Shown here in pieces: positions 9,952-20,762 of a stretch of 31,904 bases of DNA (the first letter of the stretch is position 1; each line of letters starts with the position of its first letter). The translations under genes and the position numbers were made by a program. Below the pieces are notes generated by a model. It did no database searches and had not been told where the DNA came from. It saw only the letters and a program-made list of their open reading frames with translations. The DNA lies in contig JAPEVF010000527.1 of assembly GCA_029747585.1 (NCBI GenBank), positions 1 through 31,904 on the forward strand, given 5' to 3'. The DNA is from Pleurotus djamor. Taxonomy: Eukaryota > Basidiomycota > Agaricomycetes > Agaricales > Pleurotaceae.

Positions 9952-11874
9952 TCACCATTCGTTTTGGCAGTGAAATTCCAGGTCGTTCAATTCGTTCATC
10001 AAAGAGGCAAGGCTGTTATGCTTCGTTCCAATCATACGGACGGCTAAAGCAATCTTCATCCGACTAGGTCGTTGCGGGTCTAGCTCCTTCCAAGTAGTGG
10101 CAATCCCCGACACATGGTCGGCGATGGTCCGGTATGATTCGGCGGTTCTGAGGCAGAGATCACGAAAGTGTTCGTCAGTTGCCTTCGACGCGAGCTCCCT
10201 GTAGGACTCGCTGATGATCTCGAAGCACCGTTGCTGAGTATCGAAAGCAAATACAATCTTTGCGTCTACCAAAGACCAGCTATCAGTTCGCGCCTAGATG
10301 AAGAATTTCGCGAGCTTACCGGGATCGGGTGCATCCTCAAGGGTGTTTCCTCCTAGTTCATTTCGAGGTACATGGTTCGGGAAGATCCCCAAGAGTTGAA
10401 GGCAATCGTGCCTAAAAATTCTTTTGGGTACTACTTAGCTCGGGAACATTCCAATAAACGTACCTATAAGTTTCGGCCTTGAGCATGTGGGTATGCCATA
10501 CTAAGTCGATGTGCAACGAGGGTCCTCTGTGCACCCCAGGGGATTCCTTGAGGCTGCTAAGATAGCTGGCATATTCAGCGTAGTGTTTTTCGAAGTCAAA
10601 GTCAACCTCGCTGTCCTGTACTTTCGGGAGCAGTTCGTCTCCTTCAAGTGATAACAAGGGTCGTTGGCCGTGTAGTATCTTAGGGAAAAAACCCCATGAG
10701 GCGGTTGAAGCTTGTGAGAATGCGTCAGAGTGCATACCTCTCTGACAATGTCCTGTGTGAATGGGTATGAATGCCTAAATGGCAGAAGGATGAGGGCGAC
10801 ACTATTTTATCATGTACGATAAAGATGATGTTACTAGGACTCAGAGTGAACTCAAACGTACCTCTGTTTCGGCCTAAGAGGCAAATTCGCAGATTCTAAT
10901 AATCCAGTGATATAGTCGAACCCAGTCTGTCCCTTCACCAGGGCCTGAGCCAACACCTGCCGCGCCGTAGGGAATGAATTGTTATGACGCGTAAGGATAG
11001 CGTCCTTGATCGATTCTGATAACTCGCTGGGGTGGATTCCTTCAAGCTCACCAGAGGCCAAGTCGGTCGTGTTCCTATTTCAAACTATCAGTATTACATG
11101 ACGTGCACGGATTTCCTTGGTCCTTACGGTAAAGGGATACGTTTAGCATCATAGTCTGAAAGCGCTTTCAAGAACTTAGCGACACAGAGAGCGTCAAGGT
11201 CGAGCACCATGCCGCACTGGCAGAGTTGTCTGAATACTGTGTCTGCGCAGTGCGAAGCCATGGGTATCATCCGTGTGCCAAGGGGCGACGACGACGGCAT
11301 CACAATTAGGGCAGACAACCAGCCGAGTGAGATCAACCCGAAGGGACTCCATGGGATCGTACTGAAGCCCCGTCTTTTGTGTCCACAATTTTGCCGCATC
11401 TTTGACTAGGTCAGGTTCGTAGAATGGGCCCTCAAAGCTAAGTGCGGGGTTCTATTGGAGATGGTTCAGAGATACCGAGGTCATGACGGCAACAAGCGAA
11501 GAGATGCCTACAATGAGATCAAATGGATATTTATCGATACGCTTTAGCTGAGGGAAGCGAAGTTGAGCGTCCTCGAAGAAGCGGTGAGGGCTCAACATCA
11601 TTGAGTGGAGGGCCAGAGCAACGTCCAACGGTGGGATTTCGGTGGGCAAAAGCGGCTCCGCCATACCCGATTCTACGTGGTCAGCAATGAGGTCTAACCA
11701 GAGTTGAAGCCGATAAGCCGCGCGATGGGCAAGAAACATGACTGGCTTCCTGTTGGGAGGCAGCGAGAGTGAATCGGCTGATTCTTGGTAGAGACGGCGG
11801 AAAGAAGAAAGAAGGCGAAGGTGGTTTATGACATCCTCTCGTGCTACTCGCAACTGAGGAGCTACTGGTGCCAT
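9952..11874 (-). CDS. DUF1399 / glycine-rich-domain-containing-like protein
   Basis: Seven exons: 11874-11512, 11451-11128, 11074-10862, 10801-10738, 10678-10464, 10411-10320 and 10265-9952. All junctions keep phase if one base is dropped near 11250, giving 1584 nt and 527 residues. Family signatures: PPLDVALALHSMML...RFFED near the N-terminus (the LP-x-D-V...H-x-x-ML block of DUF1399), a CPNC motif followed by PWHTDDTHGFA and a second QCG, then LHIDLVWHTHML...YR (the second D-x-x-WHTHML block). Known of the family: plant GRDP proteins bear the domain; the fungal function is not established, and 'sulfonate dioxygenase' labels in databases are doubtful. Without the one-base correction the frame breaks between the two Cys motifs, and I found no phase-compatible intron there. 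So this is either a sequence error or a recent inactivating mutation. Confidence 0.7.
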
Positions 11875-12500
11875 TGCAGCTTGGGGAGTCCGTTGCCATT
11901 AACGAGCCGTTCATGTACTTAAATAAGGTACAGGGATGATATTTCACCCAGACCATTCGAGAAAGAGAGAGGAAACACCTCAAGGCACCTGGCCGGCGTC
12001 AAGCTGTTTCATATTTCAGCTTCTATCTGTGGGATGACGGTATCAACCGCGAGAAAGTGAAGGTCACTCCGAACCATCCTGGGAGGCTGAAAGCCGTTTC
12101 AAGCCTAGATAGTGATAATTAGAGAGAATCTCGGCTGGTGAAGCGCTTGATTAAAATAAAACATCATGGTCGGACGATATGGGTCATCGGTTATTGGAAA
12201 CAAATTGGAAGGAGAAGGACTTCGTCAGCGTCAATGGACCATCTATGAGCTCGGCACTGATGCGTGACGCTGCGCATTTATTGCCTTACGTGGTTTGTGT
12301 GTACAGTGCACAAGTACCCCAGCGATGTCCTCGGAGAGAATGAGAATGAATGGGAATGGATGTGGGCCGGAATACAAGTGACAACTTGAAGAGACGCCCG
12401 GATCGGCCCGCCTTCTCAGGCCTCAGGAGAGCAGATCGATAGGAGAGAGGAGAGAAGATGCAGTTAAAGTTGTCAAAAGGGAAAGAATTTATACTGGTAA
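11875..12500. other. intergenic, no gene seen
   Basis: Separates two minus-strand genes. It should contain the promoter of the DUF1399-like gene (11875 upward) and the 3' flank of the F-box-like gene. Only short frames without domain similarity are present. Confidence 0.5.
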
Positions 12501-14216
12501 TCATTCGACCGTATCAATCCCATCAAGGCATATCTGAGCAAAGTGGCAGAGCAGCTCAACTTGCGCTCGTGTGACTTTAGACTGGCTAAAGCGCAATGTA
12601 AGTAAGGGGGCACCCATCTGCTGTCGTTTCTGAAGTATCCTTTGGAGCTCAGTCACAGCCTTGTTTCCATCTCGAGTAGTCCAATCAGAGCCTACAATCG
12701 ATACGAGGTCCAGGGCTGAGTTTTTCGCTGCATTCGAAGGGCCAATTTTGAGAGATTTACGAAGAATGACGGGCGCAAAGTTGGGTCTGCCGTTGACGAT
12801 GTTGAGTATATGGAGTCCTGAAAGTACGGGGAGCACGCGAGACCACGCTAGCAATGAGTTGGCCTTCACATCGCCGGGGTCATCAATGGTAAGCTCGGTG
12901 ATTTCAGTCGTAGGTAGGATTGAAGCGCAGATACCAATGTATTCGCGCATCAGAAGCGAGGACGGAAGGCGTAATTCCAGAATGAGAATCGAGTCATCGT
13001 CCACGGGTGTACTTTGCGAGACGCTGAGCAAGTAGTAATCGTGGCGGATGACTACGACCACCTTGTTTACTAGACTTAATTGGATAGTCGATGAGAGAAG
13101 GCTGCATAGCACCTTGGCACCCCATATCGCATCATCCGTCACAGCCCCCGGTTTCTTCACCACAAGCTGGCCGCAGAATGCTCCGAAGGACAAGCTCTGT
13201 GAGGCCTTTTCAACGTGGCGATTGATGACCATTTCCGCCTCGTCCGATTCAAGGCTAATTCGCCTCAACTTGGGGAGATACACGGTCCCGTCGGTAGTCC
13301 TCGAAGACACTCCAAGGTGGCGGCAATCTTATCGCTAAGTTTGATGACCTCGATGTTGGGAGTATGGGAGAGAAATTCAACGATCCAGCTTAGAGGGAGA
13401 CCTTGGAGGGCAGAGCAGTGAACAAATAGGTTCAGTAGGGATGGGAGAGTGGGGATATCCGGCGGGATGACGACATCAATCAAGTCCAAGGTCTGGATTG
13501 ATGATACGGCATTCCATGGGAGCGTACTACGGAGACATCGAGCAGACTTGAGACGCGTCGCAGCAGTAGTAGGAAGGCCCTCGAGTCTCAGGATCCGTAA
13601 CTTGATCGAATCGACGTCGTCCAACATCGTAAAGAATAATTCCAGAAAACCGGTGTGGTGAATGTGAAACGTCAGGTATAGCTCTTTTATTCGCGGCCCG
13701 TAAGGAAAGAGTCTGTCCAAGCGTTCCAAAACATATTCTTCATCATCCACAAATGCGGCCTCGGCTTCTGTACCCATGAACTCGTTGATAGGAAAGCAAA
13801 CACGTAACGGTGCTTGCTTCGAATACTTCAACATGCTGGGAAGATGGGTGTAACCCAAGTAGTACGTGGGGGCGATGATAGCCCAAAACCGCGGGGTATC
13901 GTAGATGAGTTGCCGCCAGTGGGTACAAACGCCGAGAATGTTCACCCAACTTCCGGGAACGGCTTTGAAGATACGTTGCTCTCGGTATATCACAAAGATA
14001 TTGGATTGAATATCATCTGGGATCTGTCCCACGACGCTGAACGTGTTTCGGCGACGGCGAAGTTGGACGATGACAGTCTCATGCTTGGCTATTTCCTGAT
14101 CAATGGCTTGTTGAGCAGATATTTCAGTCCTGAGAAGCTGCGGCTATCAATGAGTGCACAGGTGAGCCTCAGCAGCGTGAAAGTAAGTAGCGAGCAAGCT
14201 GAAGCTAGCTTACCAT
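12501..14216 (-). pseudogene. F-box-like protein, frameshifted paralog of the gene at 20763-22486
   Basis: Exon 1 is the ATG alone (14216-14214), followed by a 70-bp intron (GTAAGC...GATAG) and one long exon 14143-12501. The N-terminus has the coiled-coil and F-box-like pattern usual in Agaricomycetes: AIDQEIAKHE...QLRRRRNTF, then GQIPDDIQSNIF...VCTHWRQLIYDTPRFWAII. It matches the intact paralog over its whole length (for example LRVCFPIN, SSIQTLDLIDV, ELTIDDPGDVKA, PNFAPVIL). Near 13,300, after LSDKIAATLE, the frame is lost. Between matching Lys-Ile and Pro-Lys-Leu-Arg anchors this copy is 22 bp shorter than the paralog, so the remaining 268 codons lie in another frame. It is either a real deletion that truncates the protein at about residue 293 or, less likely, a sequence error. 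The F-box role (SCF substrate adaptor) is inferred from family only. Confidence 0.65.
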
Positions 14217-14423
14217 AGGACCCCTGCGCTTTTGGGAACGAAGGATCGTAGCCTTGCTTGAGGGTTGTTTGAGGCAAAAGCGATGAGACAACGTGGCCTT
14301 GCAAAGGGGCGCTCCTATTTGACGTATCCCGACACGCGAACAGCACGTGGGGTGCTGGTTCGCCTCCAGCCACTCGCCAACAGTTGCATTGAACCTTGAT
14401 TGAACCCGCTGGCCTTCAACAAG
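14217..14423. promoter_or_regulatory. bidirectional promoter region, F-box-like / RUS
   Basis: The 207 bp between two divergent start codons must hold the core promoters of both genes. A palindromic E-box CACGTG is at 14344-14349. No convincing TATA box is seen. Sites are inferred by position only. Confidence 0.45.
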
Positions 14424-16358
14424 ATGGGTCTCAATTTTCGCATTGTCGAGCAAGACGATTCCGGGCGCACCTATCATACAAAGATTGAAGGGGGAAAGGT
14501 GTGGAAATCAGCCAATCTCCACCTTCTCTGGCTGCGTACTGACCATCAGTTCTCCAGATATTTACCAATGTTGAGGAGAATGTAGGCTCGAATTCCAGCT
14601 TATACGAGAGGATAATACTCGACGCTCGCTGTGTAGAGGGAGAAGGCGCGTGGCGTCGCGACGAAACACATCGACACAACGCTAGAATTCATGAGCAAGG
14701 TCTTCCTCCCTGCTGGGTACCCGAATAGCGTTTCTCCTGGTTCGTGGGTGAACGTCATTGTGGCTCCCCCAACACTGAATTCATGACCTTGCTCTCTCTA
14801 GACTATCTCAGGTACGTCGTTTCTGCTTTTGAAGGAGGTGGAGGGCTGAAGGATTCACCTCAGATATCAAGTGCTGAACGCCCTTCAAGCTTTTTGTAGC
14901 TCATTGGCTACTCTCATATCCAACCGAGCCGTTCTCGAAGGTCCGGTTTCTCTTGCGTATGCGATTCGCTGCGACGGAGACTGAAGCGCGCTCAGGGATG
15001 GGTGTTGGAGATGCGTCGGCGACGGCGACGAATGCTCTTCTGCTGACAGTCCTGCTGGACGTGTTCAATAGGCTAACCAGTAAGCGCCTTTCGGAATCAT
15101 TTTTTACGGATCGTCGGGGATCGCCGTCTGACTTGGTGGTTCTAGCAATCGTCGGTGCCTACTACTTTGGATCTTCGCTATATCCTGAAGCCAAGCTATA
15201 CCGTATACTCGCCGATATCCTCAACGATGCAGCCATCCTCCTTGACACCATTTCACCGATATTGGTACACAACCCAGCGTCTTCCTCTCGTTTCAAGTTT
15301 GTCACCACCATTTTCCTTGTTTTTGTATCCCTGACATCTTGATAGTTTTCCTGGTGCTCGGGTAGCAGCCCTTTGCCTAAGCAGTGCATTACGCTCTCTC
15401 TGCGGAATCGCCGCAGGTGGCTCGAAAGCAGCTATCACGTTGCACTTTGCATCACCCGCTGGCGGTAAAGGTGATGTTGGTGATCTCAATGCGAAGGACG
15501 CAAGCAAGGAGACTGTGCTTGCTCTCTCAGGAATGCTTGTAAGTCGCTAATGCCGTCGTATTCTTTGTCCTGCTCAAGTCATCTCCAGCTTGGAACGGTG
15601 GTTGTGCCGTATCTGACGACAGCCTGGACAATATACCCGGTTTTATTGTTCATGTTGTCCCTACACCTTCTCTTCAACTACATGGGTGTCCGCGGACTCG
15701 TTCTGCGCTCACTCAACCGTCAACGCGCCACGACTGCGTGGCTGGCTTTCAGTTACTCACATTCAGGTGTGTCAACCCACTTCCCGTCTACGCTCCAATT
15801 AAGCTAACCTCGACTCCAGACCCTACGCGGCGGAAAATCCTTTCCCCAGATGAGGTTTCTCATCGCGAGCGTACTTTCGATACGCCCTGCAATCTCAGGG
15901 ATCCTGGTTCGGGTCGTCTCGTTGGCCGATGTCTTATTGGGTCGACGCTATCCGGAGGACCGGAGAACCTACCAACTGAGTGGTTCTCTGTTCCAAACGA
16001 AAAGTATATCCTTGCTCGACTCCCGAGCCACAGGCATGCTACTGGTGCTGAAGCTCCTGTGGACTTGCGCGTCTTCCTCAGACCTGGTCATACATCCTTA
16101 GACCACCTCAAAGCTTGGGCGCATGCGTCTGAAGCCGCCATGTTATACGCCCCACTGGTCTCCGGGTCGAAGGAAAAGCAGACAGGAATAAGGAATACCC
16201 ACGAAACCGGAACTGTCTTCGAGACTGCCTACCACCGGGTGGATGAGAGCTGGGATGTCTGGTTGAAGGGGCTGAAGGATGCTGGTTGGAACTTGGATGA
16301 AGGTGCGATTATTACCGGAGCACCAAAGACGGTTGTTGTAGAATGTCAGGGTCTCTAG
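14424..16358 (+). CDS. RUS family protein (DUF647)
   Basis: Ten exons: 14424-14498, 14558-14581, 14637-14739, 14802-14811, 14864-14940, 14996-15079, 15146-15296, 15346-15538, 15589-15766 and 15820-16358. The sum is 1434 nt, 477 residues, with every junction in phase. Signature blocks: FLPAGYPNSVSPDYLRYQ, NALQAFCSSLATLISNRAVL, GVGDASATATNALLLTVL, YYFGSSLYPEAKLYR.LADILND, SLCGIAAGGSKAAITLHFA, DLNAKDASKETVLAL and NYMGVRGL. These are the core of the ROOT UVB SENSITIVE family (plant RUS1-6, animal RUSF1). Plant members act in plastid/UV-B and vitamin B6-linked development; the fungal role is unknown. Hydrophobic stretches in the middle (VVVPYLTTAWTIYPVLLF) suggest membrane association. The N-terminal 33 residues are less certain because they depend on two short exons. 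It is divergent from the F-box-like gene at 12501-14216. Confidence 0.88.
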
Positions 16359-16908
16359 TCGGTGTACATCTAGTTGCGCCCCTCTGCTCAGTAGTTGGGC
16401 ACGTATTCTACCTTGTTACATGGTATACCCAATGTCGTCGTATACTCTTCCCCTCATCTCGACAAGTCCACGCATACAAGTTTGACCGGCTCGTGTTTTC
16501 AAGGCGCTGTAATTACTTGAATGTCCGATGGCAGGATGGGAGATGTGAGCAACCACTTGCTTGGAACACACGCGTCGCAAGGCACTGAGAAAGTAACAGA
16601 CGCGATGCGTCACACATGTGACACAATCGCGTGATTCAGGGGTTACGCAGCTTGAACCGAAACCATCACAGTTGTTTTGCTAGCTGTCATCGGCGGATCT
16701 GCAAGCCAAAGCGGCGAGTATACTAATACCTATGTGACATACTCACGGGCTACCATCACTGAACCATGGAAGATGCGAACCTTACAGTTTACCCTAACCG
16801 CCCGGATCTTTTCCTTTGGAAGGATAATAAAAGGCCACCCACATTCCCCTCCATGGCCACTACATAACGCCCTCATCCATCGACTCAAAGATTCTCTGCC
16901 GCTCACAA
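16359..16908. other. intergenic, promoter of the aspartokinase-like gene
   Basis: No gene is supported. An A/T-rich TATA-like word (ataataaaa) lies near 16827-16835, about 75 bp before the chosen ATG at 16909. The rest is the 3' flank of the RUS gene. Confidence 0.45.
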
Positions 16909-18521
16909 ATGGTCTTTGCCTTGGCCCAAGAAGACTGGTCGTCTGGATGGATCGTCCAACACCTTAGTTGCGCGACAGAGAATGAAACGCTGACAGAGTT
17001 GTTGAAAGTACCCAACCTGTAGCTGTACTGGCTCCTTCACCTCACTGACAGCGCTGACACCTTTCTCAGATCACGTCGGGTCATCGTTGTGGGCACCCCA
17101 CATGATCAAGCGTACGACGAGTACAGTCGTCATATCGTCAACATTTTAGAGGAGAACAATGTATGTCTGCCTTGTTATAATTATTCAACGGCGCGAAAAC
17201 CATGTTACATCCTCTAGGTCTGGGATGTGCAGTGCTTGGCCTTGGAAACAGCTCTCGCCGACTCCAGTGGCTGGATCGCTAGTCTCAGCAACGCAGGAGT
17301 ATTCAGCCAGCTAGCAGAAGAAATTTCAACACGCATTCAAGAAACTACGTCTAAACGCACTGTCCTTCTTGGTATATTTCACGCATCATGGCTTCACACC
17401 CTCACTCAAACCACCCCATCCAGGTACTAAATGTCCAGAAGGAACCAACCCCTGCCTTCCATCAACTCTTCTAGCGTCTCTGGTGGCTACAGGTCTGTCT
17501 GCGACCGAGCTTCAGCTCATTGGAGCGCAGGATGGATTTTACACCGCCAATCCAAGAATGGTACCCATGGCTCAGCTGCTCCCCATGGTTTCGTCAGGGG
17601 AATGGGCGGAACTCGCGATGGACGGATCCTACGACCAGTCGGTTAACATCGCTGTAAAACAGGTAAAATTAACCACGGCGTTTGGTTGAGCAGCCGTACC
17701 ATTCGATATCTGATTTCCGTGTTCCTCATTCGTATTCAGGCATTACGTCAAGGCATACCCGTTCGAATCCGAAGTTCGAAATCCTCTGGTATCGCGGGCA
17801 CATTAATTCACCCTCACCCTGAAGGCATATCGTCGCAGCGAAGTACTCCTTCGGAGATCATCCAAGGGAGACGAGTAGCCGACTGCGCTGCGCCCGGATG
17901 GCAACATCGCGATCCCAAGCTTCCTACGGCTGTGACTATCAAAGAGGACGTCCAGGTCTTGGAAGTCAGCTCAATGTACGGCCTCGGCTCGACGTCGTTC
18001 ATACCCGAGGTTTTTGGTACCTTGAACCAGTCTGGTTTCCACGTTGAGTTGCTCAGCACAAGTGCAATGCACGTCAGCATCGCTATCCGTGTTGATAGCA
18101 CTTCAGAAGCCTTTTATCGCCTTCTATCCGAGCTGGAACAACGCGATATGGTCAGTCGTTCCTTCATCTCTCGTTTATCTCATTCCCTGACGTCACACTA
18201 CTCAAGGTCGTCGCCGTTCACCAAAATATGGCTGTCCTCTCTCTGATTGGGCGGCGCATGCAGAGTACGATTGGTACCGCTGGTCGCTTATTCTCCGTGC
18301 TCGCAAAGTACAATGTGAACATTGAGATGATGAGTCAAGGCGCAAGTGAAATAAACATCTCATGCGTCATCAACGGTAAAGATGCCCTCAAGGCATTGAA
18401 CCTGGTACACCATGCGTGTCTCAGCTCAAACACATACTTAGGTGAAGTTTCCTCAAATCCACCCTTCCATTTTTACTGCGCTAATTCATGCCGTCCCAAT
18501 TTAGCCGCCCCTTTGCTCTAG
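16909..18521 (+). CDS. aspartokinase-like protein with degenerate catalytic motifs
   Basis: Six exons: 16909-17018, 17070-17160, 17218-17371, 17424-17662, 17740-18150 and 18207-18521, giving 1320 nt (439 residues) with all phases consistent. A further 63-bp GTGAAG...TTTAG intron near the end is possible and leads to the same stop (418 residues). The C-terminal half is clearly aspartate kinase: two ACT domains (ITKED-like TIKEDVQVLEV...LLSTSAMHVSIAI, then GTAGRLFSVL...NVNIEMMSQGASEINISCVI) match yeast Hom3. In the kinase half, order and spacing are recognisable but the catalytic motifs are changed. GWIVQHLSCATENE stands where WVVQKFGGTSVGK is expected. AQDGFYTANPR stands for K-x-VDG-x-x-TADPR. 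ELAMDGSYDQ stands for ELTYYGSEV. Introns are intact and no stops occur, so this looks like an expressed pseudoenzyme or a slowly decaying paralog. The enzyme family makes aspartyl phosphate for Thr/Met synthesis and is inhibited by threonine through the ACT domains; this copy probably cannot phosphorylate aspartate. Confidence 0.75.
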
Positions 18522-18981
18522 ATACCTAAACATCCACCTATATTCCGCACAGCCTTCGTTGAACACATGTAATTTTATTGCTACAAGATAAGCAGGTTCA
18601 GTCATATTGATCATGTCATCGGTGAACGCCGTTTATGGTTGAACTGGTTTCATAATGGTTCCTCAATCCAGAGGCAAACGCGAAAACGATTTTGCTGAAA
18701 AGCAGCGAGGTAATCTATCTTTTCTTCCAATCTCATCCCACGCCGTGAGGCTTTGGCCTGACTTATGGTGGACGGTCGTTTTTAACAATGGTCCAGGCCT
18801 TGGAAAGTGTATAAAGAAGTGCTATATAGAAATATGCAAAAATTGTAACGGGGGAGGGGGGTTACAAGAAACGTCCTCATCGCGTCTATCAGCGGGTGAA
18901 GCAGACCTCCAGTGACCAGAGATGATGACTGAGACCGCCTCTCTTGATGTCTGGCACAAAACGGACTTCGCGCCCGATGTT
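18522..18981. other. convergent 3' flanks, no gene seen
   Basis: Lies between the ends of the plus-strand aspartokinase-like gene and the minus-strand F-box/LRR gene. Only short frames are present. Confidence 0.5.
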
Positions 18982-20536
18982 CTACGGACGTTGAGCGTCG
19001 AGGAGAGCTTCTCGGAGCTTCTCAAACACATCTGGCTCCTCCCAATGGAGATTTGATTGAAATCCCATGTTTGTATCGAAGCCATCTGGAAGAACACGAC
19101 TGAGATATTTGGAAATAGCAGGGATGTCATCAGGCATCAAATCTGGAGCCCCGATGAAGAGGAGCTGCAGTGCCGGATGAAGTTGCTCATCATTTTGACG
19201 ATGGTCCTTGGAGAGCTGCGATGGCGATAGTTTGACGTACAATTCAATGACTTGGAGAGAGATTCCTTTGGAGCATAGCTCGGAGAGGGCGGAAAGGTGG
19301 AGGCTCGGCTGTGACCGTGTTGCAGGCTGGGAATTTAGGTTCAGTGTTTTGAGATGTTTGAGGGTAGAAATGATCAGTTTCAGGTCCGTCCCACAAAACT
19401 GCAAGGGAATGGAATGGTATAACGACAGCTTGGTAAGCTGCTGGAGGGAAAGTAACGGTCGTAAATCGTCGAAGGTGACACTTGATCCAAGCATGTCTTC
19501 GGGGACCAAGTCCGAATTCGCATCGAGGTAGAGCTCCGACACGTTGGGGAAAACGCGAGGAAGTAGCGCTAGCATGCGACTGTACGTCTCCGCCGTCTCG
19601 AAGTATTTTGAATTCATCTTGAGCCTGGTCACTTTGTTAAGGATGCACTGACCAGGGCCGAAACAACGGACCGCCTGCTCAAAGCCCATGGTGATGGTCA
19701 TGTCTTTCAAGCAGCGGAAGTGGTTGGGACCCAGGGGTTCAGCGAAAACAGGAAGTTGCGGGGGAAGCAGGCCAGGTTCCTCCCAATCATCGTAAGCATC
19801 AAGTTTGCGAAGATGAGGGCGTGTGCGGATTGCGTCGGTGACTAGGGGAGTGGTCCATTCTGGATGGATAGATATCGTCTTCAGGCTAGGGAGCAGGGTA
19901 ATGGCTTGCGCGATACTGCTCTCGACCTGTTGGAAGCTACCTTCCTGAGCAATTCGAGTCATCCAGTGTTCAAGACGCGGAACCTTGCTGGGGAGGTCGG
20001 AGAAGAAGGATCGAACACGGTCAGCCTTTTCCAATCCGTCGTCCGAGTTTGTTAACTGTAAGAATGCGACATTGGGATGGCAAAAGAGGTCGAAGATGTC
20101 GGGGCTACAAGGACAGAAAAATATGGTCATGTTCGGAAGCAAAAGCCTGTCGGATGGCTTGTAGCGGCGGATTGCTGTATAAACCGCGGGAGACAGATCG
20201 TCTGCGCCCACGGAAAAGCACTTGACTCTGCAAGAGTACCAGAAGAAGCGCGACCAATCAACGTTCTGAAGTGTGCGGAAAAAGTACTGTCGTTTTCGCA
20301 ATTAGTCAGAATCTTCAAACCATGCGAATGTTACGCACATGTTGCCCGTTTTCCCTCTGTTTCATTGGTACCAAAAGGCGAAGGAGATCCTCCGGATGGT
20401 ATACATTCTGCCAATGAATGTCCAAAACTTGATTTGACCATGATTTGCATACGAAGAGGCATGAGCGCCGATCCTCCTCTGCGACTTGGCCAAGAATTTC
20501 GCGTAGCAGCTCGGAAATGAGGAAAACGCGATGCAT
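18982..20536 (-). CDS. F-box / leucine-rich-repeat-like protein
   Basis: Two exons, 20536-20339 and 20286-18982, with a 52-bp GTGCGT...GACAG intron containing TTCTGACTAAT; phase 0; 500 residues. The N-terminus MHRVFLISELLREILGQV...CLFVCKSWSNQVLDIHWQNV is the F-box pattern common in Agaricomycetes. It is followed by about 400 residues with LRR-like lines (LPSLKTISIH, VSELYLDANSDL, LTKLSLYHSIPL, LKTLNLNS). The frame is open 44 codons further upstream (Met at 20668), but the Met at 20536 directly before the F-box is the usual start in this family. Family role: substrate receptor of an SCF ubiquitin ligase; the target is unknown. It is divergent from the F-box-like gene starting at 20763 and not closely related to it. 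Confidence 0.75.
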
Positions 20537-20762
20537 TTGCGAGGATAACATACGAAGTAGGTCGTTAGAGAGTCTCAGAGAGTTAAGACGCGTAAAGACG
20601 CGTCTGTCGTACAGAAACTGTGAAATTGAGAAAAGAGGACCGACCCAGCGCCATACTAAGCGCTCCATCGTACCCCACGTTCAACGTTCAACCACGTTTT
20701 TCCTGCGTTTTTCCTAGAAGAGGGCTTTCAAATTCCTTCCTTCTCGAAAGCATCTCAAGCAT
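20537..20762. promoter_or_regulatory. bidirectional promoter region between two F-box-type genes
   Basis: The 226 bp between divergent start codons. Pyrimidine-rich patches occur on the plus strand near 20730-20750, as is common upstream of fungal starts. No specific operator is recognised. Confidence 0.4.

Noticed and set aside
13048..13338. Plus-strand frames inside the F-box-like gene
   Set aside because: Antisense shadows; the minus strand aligns over its whole length with the paralog at 20763-22486.
18655..18915. Plus-strand 86-codon frame after the aspartokinase-like gene
   Set aside because: No homology, no splice support, and it lies in the convergent 3' flank.
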